A stretch of DNA of 7,087 bases from Minisyncoccota bacterium (GCA_022844065.1 JALHML010000027.1:1-7087); one strand, 5' to 3'; shown: positions 1 to 4,853, counted from the stretch's first letter. Notes: generated by a model from the letters alone, not told the origin. Made by a program: numbers and translations.

Positions 1-51
1 TATAGCTCCCACAACAATGAGTAAGGCGACAACTTTAAAAATAGTTCCCAT
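1..51 (-). CDS. N-terminus of a membrane or secreted protein (partial, runs off left edge)
   Basis: An ATG at 51 opens a frame that stays open to the window edge and gives 17 residues, MGTIFKVVALLIVVGAI. One lysine followed by an unbroken hydrophobic run is what an N-terminal membrane helix or signal peptide looks like. An in-frame TAG lies four codons upstream, so this ATG is the only possible start for the frame. It lies 40 bases behind the stop of the DUF5667 gene on the same strand and could be the next gene of that operon. No clear ribosome binding site is visible. The family cannot be named from 17 residues, and a chance open frame cannot be excluded. Confidence 0.4.
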   Translation of the reverse strand, partial: MGTIFKVVALLIVVGAI

Positions 52-91
52 GCGTACAGCCTACAGAAAAGCACCTATCGGTAGGATGAAC

Positions 92-1069
92 CTAGCGCTT
101 CAAAAACGGTGCGAAGAAGCGCGACGCTGCAGAATCAGTCGATTCCACCTTAAGAAGATTTTCATCTGTCGTTGTTGCACTTTTGGTTGTGGTTGCAGTA
201 GTTGTTGCGGCAAGGTTAGTCATGTCGCCAGAGCCAACCTTCGCGAAGAAGAGTCCGGTAGACTTCACATCTCCCTGCTGAACCTCATTCGAGCGGATAG
301 CCGCAAGACTAATACCCTCCTTAAGTTCTGCCTGAACATCAAGGGTAAGTGCAGTCTCAAGCCGTTCGCGGGTTGTTGCAAGCGTCTTTGATTTTTCAGA
401 CACTCGGGTCGTAAATCGATCAGTGGTAGATTCCTCGAATGCAATTGAAGCAGCCAAGCGTCCGCTCTCTTCTGGAGCTGCGTTCACCGCAAATTCCTCA
501 ACGCGCGCAGCAAGCTTTTGCTCAAGGTCGGTTCGAACTGCGAGTGATGTCGCAATCTCACCCTTCGCCTCAAGCGTGTCCGTTTCCTTCGCGAGTACGT
601 CGACATGTGCGTCAAATCGTATTGCGAGATTTTCTGCCGTAGCTTCATCAAGTTTGCCGACGGATGAAAGCGCAGCAGCTTCGTCCACTCTACGCGATGC
701 AAACTCCGCAGCCAGGGTTGCCTTGCCTTTTGTTGACGGTGTAAGCACAAACGCAAGTGGCTCGCTCACTGCTACCTTAATGGGGTACAGAATATCTCCC
801 GGGATTGAACCCACGGACGCGAGACTCGCCTGAGTGCCTCCCGCTATCATAAGGACAACCGCGAGCGCACCAGCATAGAGACTGCGCGCAGGAAGTATGA
901 ACGACGCAAATGGGAATGGAGAGCGCACAGGAAGACGCTGTACGGAATCGGTGAGTGCATGGAGATCAGCGTATGCAGAAATATCAGCGCGCATGCGCTT
1001 TTTGGCGTCGACTGAGAGGGTAAGATTCCTCAGCGACTTTAGTATGGTAATAGGGGTTCGTTTAGTCAT
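92..1069 (-). CDS. DUF5667 membrane protein, probable regulator (anti-sigma-like) of the adjacent ECF sigma factor
   Basis: 325 residues. An N-terminal cytoplasmic part (about 1-60, many Arg/Lys) is followed by one hydrophobic segment (about 62-82) and then a long, probably extracytoplasmic region. Right after the membrane segment comes GDILYPIK (91-98), the core signature of DUF5667, then a mostly helical Glu/Ala/Arg-rich region (about 115-260), a Thr-rich stretch (about 289-301) and a short C-terminus ending FLKR. The gene starts 10 bases after the sigma-factor stop, so the two are almost certainly co-transcribed and possibly translationally coupled; no Shine-Dalgarno is evident. Known: DUF5667 proteins often sit beside ECF sigma genes. 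Inferred: the cytoplasmic N-terminus binds the sigma factor and the outer part senses envelope state. No zinc-binding HxxxCxxC anti-sigma motif is present, so any anti-sigma role rests on gene order and topology alone. Confidence 0.8.
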   Translation of the reverse strand: MTKRTPITILKSLRNLTLSVDAKKRMRADISAYADLHALTDSVQRLPVRSPFPFASFILPARSLYAGALAVVLMIAGGTQASLASVGSIPGDILYPIKVAVSEPLAFVLTPSTKGKATLAAEFASRRVDEAAALSSVGKLDEATAENLAIRFDAHVDVLAKETDTLEAKGEIATSLAVRTDLEQKLAARVEEFAVNAAPEESGRLAASIAFEESTTDRFTTRVSEKSKTLATTRERLETALTLDVQAELKEGISLAAIRSNEVQQGDVKSTGLFFAKVGSGDMTNLAATTTATTTKSATTTDENLLKVESTDSAASRFFAPFLKR

Positions 1070-1079
1070 GGTTTCAAAA

Positions 1080-1685
1080 TCAATCGGTATGCATACGAGT
1101 GCGCATCTTCTTCATGGCCCGATTCAAGCGAACAGAAATGGCATTTGCTGATTCTCCTGAGAGAAGTGCAATCTCCTTTGGCGAGAGGCCGTCGACAAAT
1201 CGAAGAATAAGTACCTCACGCGATGCCTCATCAAGCTCATTCACCATCCGGAGCGCTTCACTCATCTCAGCTTCGCGCGTCACGTCCTCAGCAGTATCTC
1301 CGCCAAACTCGAGCCCTTGCTCAGTTAATACGTCGAGCGAGGTCTCCTTCTTCTTGCGGTACCAGTCGATAACGAGGTTCCGTGCCATGGTGTAAAGGAG
1401 CGCTCGCTCACTTCGCATGACCGTACCTTCCCGCAGGGCTTGCCAGAAGCGGGTGAAAACCTCCTGAGACAGATCCTGGGCGAGCTCCCGGTTACTAACC
1501 TTGAGGTAGCAAAAACGGTAGATATCGTCCGCATAGGTATCGTATATCTGGAGGAAGTATGCTTTTGTTTCTTCCTGGTCCATAAGGTATGACGTACCGC
1601 CGAGACCACTCTTAGCATGGGCTTTTGGGGCTGTGCGAGAGGAGGCTTTACGGCGGTCTTCCAATACTCGCATAGAGATAGGCAT
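1080..1685 (-). CDS. RNA polymerase sigma factor, sigma-70 family, ECF type
   Basis: Directs RNA polymerase to a specific promoter set. With the ATG at 1685 it has 201 residues. Region 2 covers about 44-113 and includes ELAQDLSQEVFTRFW (67-81, the usual core-binding block) and the -10-recognition helix ending IDWYRKKK (106-113). After a short linker, region 4 covers about 150-196, with LDEASREVLILRF (151-163) and the helix-turn-helix LSPKEIALLSGES (167-179). Regions 1 and 3 are absent, as expected for ECF factors. The start is uncertain: the first 34 residues are basic, low-complexity and outside the domain, and an ATG at 1583 (MDQEE) would give a more typical 167-residue protein. Neither start has a clear Shine-Dalgarno. 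A -10-like TATTAG lies 9 bases before the 1685 start. The DUF5667 gene follows after 10 bases. The regulon cannot be read from this window. Confidence 0.92.
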   Translation of the reverse strand: MPISMRVLEDRRKASSRTAPKAHAKSGLGGTSYLMDQEETKAYFLQIYDTYADDIYRFCYLKVSNRELAQDLSQEVFTRFWQALREGTVMRSERALLYTMARNLVIDWYRKKKETSLDVLTEQGLEFGGDTAEDVTREAEMSEALRMVNELDEASREVLILRFVDGLSPKEIALLSGESANAISVRLNRAMKKMRTRMHTD

Positions 1686-1694
1686 TGAGCCACT

Positions 1695-1700
1695 CTAATA
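1695..1700 (-). promoter_or_regulatory. Possible -10 element for the sigma/DUF5667 operon
   Basis: TATTAG on the minus strand (4 of 6 matches to TATAAT) lies 9 bases before the ATG at 1685. A weak -35 candidate, TTCATG (1719-1724), lies 18 bases upstream inside the palindrome at 1719-1733. The gene follows a terminator, so a promoter of its own must lie between about 1686 and 1740, but this hexamer is only a modest match. Confidence 0.3.
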
Positions 1701-1718
1701 GATGGATGATGAGGGGCA

Positions 1719-1733
1719 CATGAAGTCTTCATG
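1719..1733. promoter_or_regulatory. Perfect 15-bp palindrome, candidate operator of the sigma operon
   Basis: CATGAAGTCTTCATG is a perfect 7-1-7 inverted repeat about the T at 1726. It lies in the 55-base gap between the terminator at 1741-1777 and the sigma-factor ATG at 1685, and it overlaps the only -35 candidate. Dimeric regulators commonly bind such sites. It is too short, has a one-base centre and lacks a T-run, so it is not a terminator. Binding of a regulator is an inference. Confidence 0.4.
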
Positions 1734-1740
1734 GAGATAG

Positions 1741-1777
1741 AGAAAAGCCCCGTGACCAGAAGTCACAGGGCTTTTCT
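1741..1777 (-). terminator. Strong rho-independent terminator (near-symmetric, could act both ways)
   Basis: AGAAAAGCCC (1741-1750) pairs perfectly with GGGCTTTTCT (1768-1777). After one C/A mismatch, GTGAC (1752-1756) pairs with GTCAC (1762-1766) around a 5-base loop. The outer A/T runs give a T-rich tail on either strand. It begins 11 bases after the stop codon (1788) of the minus-strand Lys/Ala-rich gene and therefore ends that transcript. It also insulates the sigma operon from read-through. Confidence 0.9.
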
Positions 1778-1787
1778 TTCGTCTCGC

Positions 1788-2249
1788 TTAGCGAGAAGAC
1801 TTCTTCTTCGCTGCTTTCTTAGCTGCCTTCTTTGGAGCCGCTTTCTTTACGGCCTTCTTCGGTGCAGCCTTCTTAACCGTGCGCTTCAACTCCTTCTTAA
1901 CGCTCTCCCAGTTGCCCTTGAGCTCATTCACTGCAGCTCGGAGGTCGCCGGGGGTAACATCATCAAGACCCTTGTAGGCCTTTGCAGCCTGATCAACAAT
2001 GACAGCCATTGCCTTCTCATCAAGCTCCTTGAGCTTCTTTGCCTCACGGACAACGTCGTTCTTAAGACCCTTTGCCCACTTTGCTGTTGCGTTCCGGTGC
2101 TTCTTTGCATCTTTTGCGCCATAGAAGTAGTAGGTTGCGGCACCAGCGGCAGCAACTGCCGCAAGCATGCCTGCACCAATCTCCGCCTTCTGGAGATTCG
2201 ACATCTTCTTTCCTCCCTTTACTTTCTTCGCTGTCTTCTTAGTTGCCAT
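1788..2249 (-). CDS. Small membrane-associated protein with histone-H1-like Lys/Ala tail
   Basis: 153 residues. A basic N-terminus (ATKKTAKKVKGGKK, 2-15) precedes an Ala/Gly-rich hydrophobic segment (about 24-44, ending TYYFYG), followed by KDAKKHR. A charged helical region (about 55-120) contains WAKGLKNDVVREAKKLKEL and a conserved-looking ELKGNWESVKKEL. The C-terminal tail (122-153) is made of PKKA/AKKA repeats, like bacterial histone-H1-like proteins and the tail of eukaryotic H1. Small Gly/Ala membrane-segment proteins of similar layout recur in Parcubacteria and loosely recall YtxH proteins; no characterised function is known to me. The tail should bind nucleic acid or other polyanions. 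The ATG at 2249 keeps the basic N-terminus; an internal ATG at 2204 is possible. The gene is 21 bases behind the 97-residue membrane protein and is followed by a strong terminator. Whether the hydrophobic segment really spans the membrane is not certain. Confidence 0.85.
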   Translation of the reverse strand: MATKKTAKKVKGGKKMSNLQKAEIGAGMLAAVAAAGAATYYFYGAKDAKKHRNATAKWAKGLKNDVVREAKKLKELDEKAMAVIVDQAAKAYKGLDDVTPGDLRAAVNELKGNWESVKKELKRTVKKAAPKKAVKKAAPKKAAKKAAKKKSSR

Positions 2250-2258
2250 AGATCTTGA

Positions 2259-2264
2259 ATTACA
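2259..2264 (-). promoter_or_regulatory. Possible -10 element before the Lys/Ala-tail gene
   Basis: TGTAAT (5 of 6 matches to TATAAT) lies 9 bases upstream of the ATG at 2249, with no convincing -35 hexamer. Transcription may also come from the upstream gene, since the gap is only 21 bases. Supported mainly by the same spacing being seen at other starts in this window. Confidence 0.25.
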
Positions 2265-2270
2265 AAATGA

Positions 2271-2564
2271 TTATGATGATGACTTCTTACGACGTGCCTT
2301 TGGCTTCACAAATCCAGCAAAGAGTCCGAGCAATTGCCCTGCCTTCACCGCTTCTCGCTTCACCTGAGTACGTACCTCCCGGATGTCGTCCCGGATCTCC
2401 GCAGCTTCTTCCTGAACGATCTCTGATACTTCGTCTACCGTTTTCAGAATTCTGAGGAGCCGGATGAGCACCATCACCAAGAGCACGGATATAACAAGGA
2501 CCGCGACTGTTGTCACGCCGAAGAAGATATCCATCTTGAGAAAGTCATCCATCCGTTCGCCCAT
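2271..2564 (-). CDS. Small single-pass membrane protein with coiled-coil and basic tail
   Basis: 97 residues. A short N-terminus (1-11, net near neutral) leads into one strongly hydrophobic helix (about 12-36) bounded by RLLRILK. Positive-inside logic therefore places the C-terminus in the cytoplasm. Residues about 41-75 are a charged heptad-like helix (VDEVSEIVQEEAAEIRDDIREV), probably a coiled coil. A small hydrophobic patch (LLGLFAGF, 78-85) precedes a basic tail, KPKARRKKSSS. The ATG at 2564 is used here; ATG at 2552 or 2534 would remove only a few residues. The gene lies 45 bases after the DUF1653 gene and 21 bases before the Lys/Ala-tail gene, whose C-terminus also ends in a K-rich/Ser cluster. 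I know no named family or function; a scaffold or tether at the membrane is an inference. Confidence 0.75.
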   Translation of the reverse strand: MGERMDDFLKMDIFFGVTTVAVLVISVLLVMVLIRLLRILKTVDEVSEIVQEEAAEIRDDIREVRTQVKREAVKAGQLLGLFAGFVKPKARRKKSSS

Positions 2565-2573
2565 GGTAGCCCG

Positions 2574-2603
2574 CTTATAGTGAAGCGCAAGTGTAGCTGT
2601 GTA
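2574..2603 (-). promoter_or_regulatory. Candidate promoter for the 97-residue membrane protein
   Basis: On the minus strand TACACA (2603-2598, 4 of 6 to TTGACA) is separated by 18 bases from TATAAG (2579-2574, 5 of 6 to TATAAT). The predicted transcript start, near 2567, is only about 3 bases before the ATG at 2564, which implies a leaderless or near-leaderless message. It lies in the short gap after the DUF1653 gene. Confidence 0.4.
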
Positions 2604-2609
2604 TAGGAT

Positions 2610-2837
2610 TTACGAGATTCGAACGAATCGAGGACCCCTGTAGCCAAGTTCCGGCTTGTCAACATTCTCAACAAACATAGACAGGGGGCGCACAAAGAGT
2701 TCCTTATCAGTCTCATAAAGAGGCTTGTATACCACCATATCTTCCTCGGTTTCGGTATGGAACGCGATGCCGAGCACCTCGTAGTGCTGATCTGGATGCT
2801 TGAAGTGGTAGTAGATCCCCGGGGTGACTGTTTCCAT
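2610..2837 (-). CDS. DUF1653 domain protein
   Basis: 75 residues, essentially a single DUF1653 (PF07866) domain, the usual length for this family. The pattern is a start of the form GIYYHFKHP, then YEVLGIAFHTETEEDMVVYKPLY (19-41; the HTET-E--VVY block is the family hallmark), then LFVRPLSMFVENV (47-59) and RGPRFVRI near the end. The family is widespread in bacteria; it is predicted to be a small soluble beta-rich protein, and its biochemical role is not established. A good extended -10 element lies exactly one promoter-to-start distance before the ATG at 2837, and there is no Shine-Dalgarno, which supports this start. It is divergent from the pseudouridine synthase gene and heads a run of three minus-strand genes that ends at the terminator at 1741-1777. 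Confidence 0.9.
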   Translation of the reverse strand: METVTPGIYYHFKHPDQHYEVLGIAFHTETEEDMVVYKPLYETDKELFVRPLSMFVENVDKPELGYRGPRFVRIS

Positions 2838-2843
2838 GCAAGA

Positions 2844-2852
2844 AGTATACCA
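2844..2852 (-). promoter_or_regulatory. Extended -10 promoter of the DUF1653 gene (leaderless start predicted)
   Basis: TGGTATACT on the minus strand is an extended -10 element (TGn followed by TATACT, 5 of 6 to TATAAT). Six bases separate it from the ATG at 2837, so the usual start point, about 7 bases downstream, is the A of the ATG itself. No convincing -35 is seen, as is common for extended -10 promoters. Confidence 0.5.
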
Positions 2853-2868
2853 ATCACGCCGAACGCGC

Positions 2869-2874
2869 TACTGT
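2869..2874 (+). promoter_or_regulatory. Weak -10 candidate for the pseudouridine synthase gene
   Basis: TACTGT keeps the three most conserved -10 positions (T1, A2, T6) and ends 6 bases before the ATG at 2881, the same spacing as its divergent neighbour. No -35 is visible. The 43-base region 2838-2880 must hold both promoters if both genes are transcribed from it, so some element must be here, but this hexamer is weak. Confidence 0.2.
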
Positions 2875-2880
2875 ACGTAT

Positions 2881-3636
2881 ATGAAAAGGCCCGTACAGAA
2901 GCCAGTCACCGAAGTACCTAGCGAGAACGTATTCCCGATGCGAGTGAATAAGTACCTAGCCATGAAGGGTATCGCAACGAGACGTGACGCAGATGTGCTC
3001 GTTGAGAAGAAGAAAGTCTACATAAACGGCTCTCTCGCGGCACTTGGTGACAAGGTGAAGGAGACTGATGTGGTTGAAGTGCGCGGACAGGCGCGCCCAA
3101 AAGCCTACGCCTATATCGCATTCAATAAGCCGGCAGGTATGGACACACACCGCGAAGCAACCGATACCGAGAACGTGCTCGATACGCTGCCTAGCGATCT
3201 TAAGCGTCTTTCCTTGTTCCCTGTCGGGAGACTCGACAAGGCCTCAAGCGGTCTCCTGATTCTCACAAACGACGGACGGGTAACCGATAGGCTTTTGAAT
3301 CCCAAGTACGCGCACGAGAAAACGTACGACGTACGCACAAAGCAACCACTTCGCTCCTCATTCAAGGAGAAGATGGAGGTGGGCGTAAATATTGAAGGAT
3401 ACGAGACGAAGCCTACGAAGGTTGAAATCCTTGGAGAGGATCGCTTTCGCATCACACTCACCGAAGGGAAGACACACCAGATTCGTCGTATGGTTGTAGC
3501 GCTCTTCAACGAAGTAAAGTCACTTCAGCGCACGAGCATCATGGGCATTAAGCTTGGCCCAACCAAGATTGGTGGATACCGTGTTATCGAGGGCAAGGAG
3601 CTCGCAAAGTTCCTCGCAGATCTAGGACTCGCCTAG
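2881..3636 (+). CDS. 23S/16S rRNA pseudouridine synthase, RsuA/RluB/RluF family
   Basis: Isomerises a uridine in ribosomal RNA to pseudouridine. 251 residues from the ATG at 2881. An S4 RNA-binding domain (about 20-70, RVNKYLAMKGIATRRDAD onward) is followed by the catalytic domain (about 76-250): NKPAGMD (82-88), the catalytic motif GRLDKASSGLLILTNDG (116-132) with Asp119, HEKTYDV (145-151) and GKTHQIRRM (196-204). The HEK-YDV and QIRRM forms and the IMGIKLGPTKIGGYR end (220-234) are closest to RluF, but the exact target base cannot be assigned. The frame is open to 2824, yet that start would overlap the divergent DUF1653 gene and add 19 residues outside any domain, so 2881 is chosen; ATG at 2938 would cut close to the S4 domain. 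It is the only plus-strand gene, and its TAG overlaps the convergent MGMT stop. Confidence 0.93.
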   Translation: MKRPVQKPVTEVPSENVFPMRVNKYLAMKGIATRRDADVLVEKKKVYINGSLAALGDKVKETDVVEVRGQARPKAYAYIAFNKPAGMDTHREATDTENVLDTLPSDLKRLSLFPVGRLDKASSGLLILTNDGRVTDRLLNPKYAHEKTYDVRTKQPLRSSFKEKMEVGVNIEGYETKPTKVEILGEDRFRITLTEGKTHQIRRMVVALFNEVKSLQRTSIMGIKLGPTKIGGYRVIEGKELAKFLADLGLA

Positions 3637-3944
3637 ATTCCCTTCCACTGCGAGACTTTCAAATCCACCTTCGTTCCCTTGAAAGTAACTCCTTCGTCTA
3701 GGAGCATCGCTCGCTTCGTGCTGATACCTTGCCCAGCACTATAGCCGGTTAGAGAGCCGTCTGACGCAACGACACGATGACACGGTGTTTTTGGTATGTC
3801 TGGGTTACAGCGCATTGCGCTTCCTACCGCACGAGCAGCAGCGGGTCTTCCGGCAAGCTGCGCAAGTTGGCCGTAGGTCGCTACTTTTCCTTTCGGAATC
3901 TTACGTGCAAACGCATAAATCGTTTCAGTAAATGCAGTACCCAT
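3633..3944 (-). CDS. MGMT-family O6-alkylguanine-DNA alkyltransferase, minimal catalytic domain
   Basis: 103 residues, only the C-terminal DNA-binding/active-site domain of Ogt/MGMT proteins, lacking the N-terminal ribonuclease-H-like domain. Motifs in order: IPKGKVATYGQLA (16-28) with the conserved Tyr24; ARAVGSAMRCNP (37-48), holding the Arg that flips the base and the recognition helix; TPCHRVVASDG (53-63) with nucleophile Cys55; and a G-S-GYSAG-G block before KRAMLLDEGV. The Cys separates it from alkyltransferase-like (ATL) proteins, which have Trp there, so direct alkyl transfer is possible. The frame extends upstream to 4022, but this would run through the preceding gene; ATG 3944, two bases after that gene's TAG, starts exactly where the family does. 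Such small versions may act as repair enzymes or as damage sensors feeding excision repair; the sequence does not decide. Confidence 0.93.
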   Translation of the reverse strand: MGTAFTETIYAFARKIPKGKVATYGQLAQLAGRPAAARAVGSAMRCNPDIPKTPCHRVVASDGSLTGYSAGQGISTKRAMLLDEGVTFKGTKVDLKVSQWKGI

Positions 3945-3946
3945 TA

Positions 3947-4249
3947 CTAGAAGAGTCCGAAACCAAAGAAACAGAGGTACGCGCCGAGCAGAATCGAGAG
4001 CGCGCCACCTGTGTAATACCACGCCTTCACGTTGAAGGTCCGGACCACCCAGCCTATCGCCTTATTCGGCAAGAGAAGATACATCGTTCCTTCAATAACA
4101 AGTAGGTAACCAATCGTCGTTATGGTGCCAGCAGCAAAGGAACTCCAATCGTTGTGCGCAAGGACAATACTGAGACCAGCAGTTAGCTCGAGTAGACCCA
4201 TGAGCATGCGTGTAAGACGCTCTTCAACGAATGCGCCTATAATCGGCAC
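3947..4249 (-). CDS. Remaining open frame of the interrupted membrane protein (three helices)
   Basis: If translation restarts after the amber codon, the first usable start in frame is GTG at 4249, which gives 100 residues with three membrane helices (about 13-32, 39-59 and 75-97) and the conserved-looking AHNDW (31-35) between the first two. Here the GTG would normally be an internal valine (DFVPIIGAF). No Shine-Dalgarno is seen upstream, so efficient initiation is doubtful. The stop codon lies two bases before the MGMT start, so ribosomes finishing here could help translate MGMT. Treat this as a fragment of the longer gene rather than as an independent one. Confidence 0.55.
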   Translation of the reverse strand: MPIIGAFVEERLTRMLMGLLELTAGLSIVLAHNDWSSFAAGTITTIGYLLVIEGTMYLLLPNKAIGWVVRTFNVKAWYYTGGALSILLGAYLCFFGFGLF

Positions 4250-4336
4250 GAAGTCCTGCCTACGGAACTATAACGAGGCACCGACAATGATAAGGAAGAG
4301 TCCGAACAGCTGTGCGAGATATACTGTTGTTTCCAT
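3947..4336 (-). pseudogene. Four-helix membrane protein gene interrupted by one in-frame amber codon
   Basis: An ATG at 4336 opens METTVYLAQLFGLFLIIVGASL, a typical first membrane helix, then meets TAG at 4268-4270 (codon 23). The same frame continues without a further stop for 106 codons (FRRQDFVPIIGAF onward) to the TAG at 3947. The rejoined product would be 129 residues with four membrane helices: about 6-22, 43-62, 69-89 and 105-127. Neither flank shows a frame change, so a single base substitution (for example TAC or TAT, Tyr, to TAG) explains the break. TAG is the normal stop of at least five other genes here, so it is not generally recoded. Loss of the first helix probably inactivates the protein, but a sequencing error or read-through is possible. 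It has its own -10-like element and precedes the MGMT gene by two bases. I recall similar small membrane proteins in CPR genomes but no known function. Confidence 0.7.
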
Positions 4337-4344
4337 ATACTTTT

Positions 4345-4350
4345 AGTATA
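4345..4350 (-). promoter_or_regulatory. -10 element of the interrupted membrane gene / MGMT unit
   Basis: TATACT (5 of 6 to TATAAT) lies 8 bases before the ATG at 4336 and just downstream of the terminator of the preceding gene, where a new promoter is expected. The predicted transcript start is about 2 bases before the ATG. No -35 is visible; that position falls in the terminator hairpin. Confidence 0.45.
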
Positions 4351-4356
4351 GCGAAC

Positions 4357-4383
4357 AAAAAAGGACCCCTTGGGTCCTTTTTT
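4357..4383 (-). terminator. Strong bidirectional rho-independent terminator after the DoxX gene
   Basis: AAAAAAGGACCC (4357-4368) pairs perfectly with GGGTCCTTTTTT (4372-4383) around a 3-base loop. The six-base A and T runs give a U-tract on either strand. It lies 17 bases after the stop of the minus-strand DoxX gene (4401) and ends that transcript. Confidence 0.92.
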
Positions 4384-4400
4384 GGATACGTGGATAGTGT

Positions 4401-4826
4401 TTATCGCTTCCAGAGCATGTGATCCAGAGACCACTTGCCTCCACCCGTGAGCATAAGCGACACGCTTGCCGCAAGGAGGAGCAAGATGAACTCGTATCCG
4501 CCCGTAGCCAGAAAGAAGCCGTTTTTAAGGTGAACAAGGAATAGCGCGGCAAGCGACACTACCACGAGCGCCTTTGCAGCCCAGCGTGTAAGGAGTCCGA
4601 GGATGAGGAGGATACCGCCACCGAGCTCAGCCGCGATGAGAAGAACTGCGAAAAACTCAGGCATTGGAAAGCCAAGGCTTCCAACAAAGCCGGCTGTAGC
4701 AGGAAGACCGCCCTCAAGCTTTTGCCAACCATGAAGCGCAAAGATGATACCGGTTGCGAGACGTAGTACGGTTGGGGCGTAATTGCGCCAGCCGTCCATG
4801 TACGAGCACGTCATAAATTTCTGCAT
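4401..4826 (-). CDS. DoxX family membrane protein
   Basis: 141 residues with four membrane helices (about 15-34, 57-79, 84-101 and 110-127), the size and layout of DoxX (PF07681). Typical features are LRLATGIIFALHGWQKL (21-37), the second helix with the conserved AELGGGILLILGLLTR (66-81), and the family C-terminus LTGGGKWSLDHML. DoxX proteins are linked to thiosulfate/quinone redox chemistry and to membrane oxidative-stress complexes in some bacteria, but most members, including this one, have no assigned reaction. The start is uncertain: ATG at 4826, 4814 and 4799 are all in frame, and 4799 (MDGWRNYAPTVLRL) best matches the usual family beginning. The gene has its own terminator and a 67-base upstream gap, so it may be monocistronic. 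Confidence 0.9.
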   Translation of the reverse strand: MQKFMTCSYMDGWRNYAPTVLRLATGIIFALHGWQKLEGGLPATAGFVGSLGFPMPEFFAVLLIAAELGGGILLILGLLTRWAAKALVVVSLAALFLVHLKNGFFLATGGYEFILLLLAASVSLMLTGGGKWSLDHMLWKR

Positions 4827-4853
4827 AGGAATACGTAAATGGGTAACCTAGGT

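Noticed and set aside
52..91. Small hairpin (CCTA-N4-TAGG) after the DUF5667 stop as a terminator
   Set aside because: The stem is only 4 bp and the following TTTT is short and not adjacent. Too weak to call, so the DUF5667 gene may be co-transcribed with the partial gene at 1-51.
17..833. Plus-strand open frames opposite the DUF5667 gene (for example 17-391 and 423-833)
   Set aside because: They lie antisense to a gene with recognised domain features, have Ser/Arg/Cys-rich composition typical of shadow frames, and match no motif.
1731..2258. Plus-strand 175-codon frame rich in Leu and Cys
   Set aside because: It is the antisense of the Lys/Ala-rich gene (reversed AAG and GCC codons give Leu and Cys-like runs) and passes through the terminator hairpin. 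The minus-strand frame has the coherent domain layout.
3945..4022. Upstream extension of the MGMT frame to 4022
   Set aside because: It would overlap the coding end of the preceding membrane gene and adds residues without homology. The family begins right at the ATG at 3944.
4268..4270. TAG recoded as an amino acid
   Set aside because: TAG is the ordinary stop of at least five other genes in the window, so general recoding does not fit. Local read-through is left open as a finding.
3950..4300. Identical 12-base stretch TTCGGACTCTTC at both ends of the interrupted membrane gene
   Set aside because: Both copies encode FGLF in hydrophobic helices, and a near copy occurs in the 97-residue membrane gene, so shared codon preference explains it better than a mobile-element or recombination repeat.
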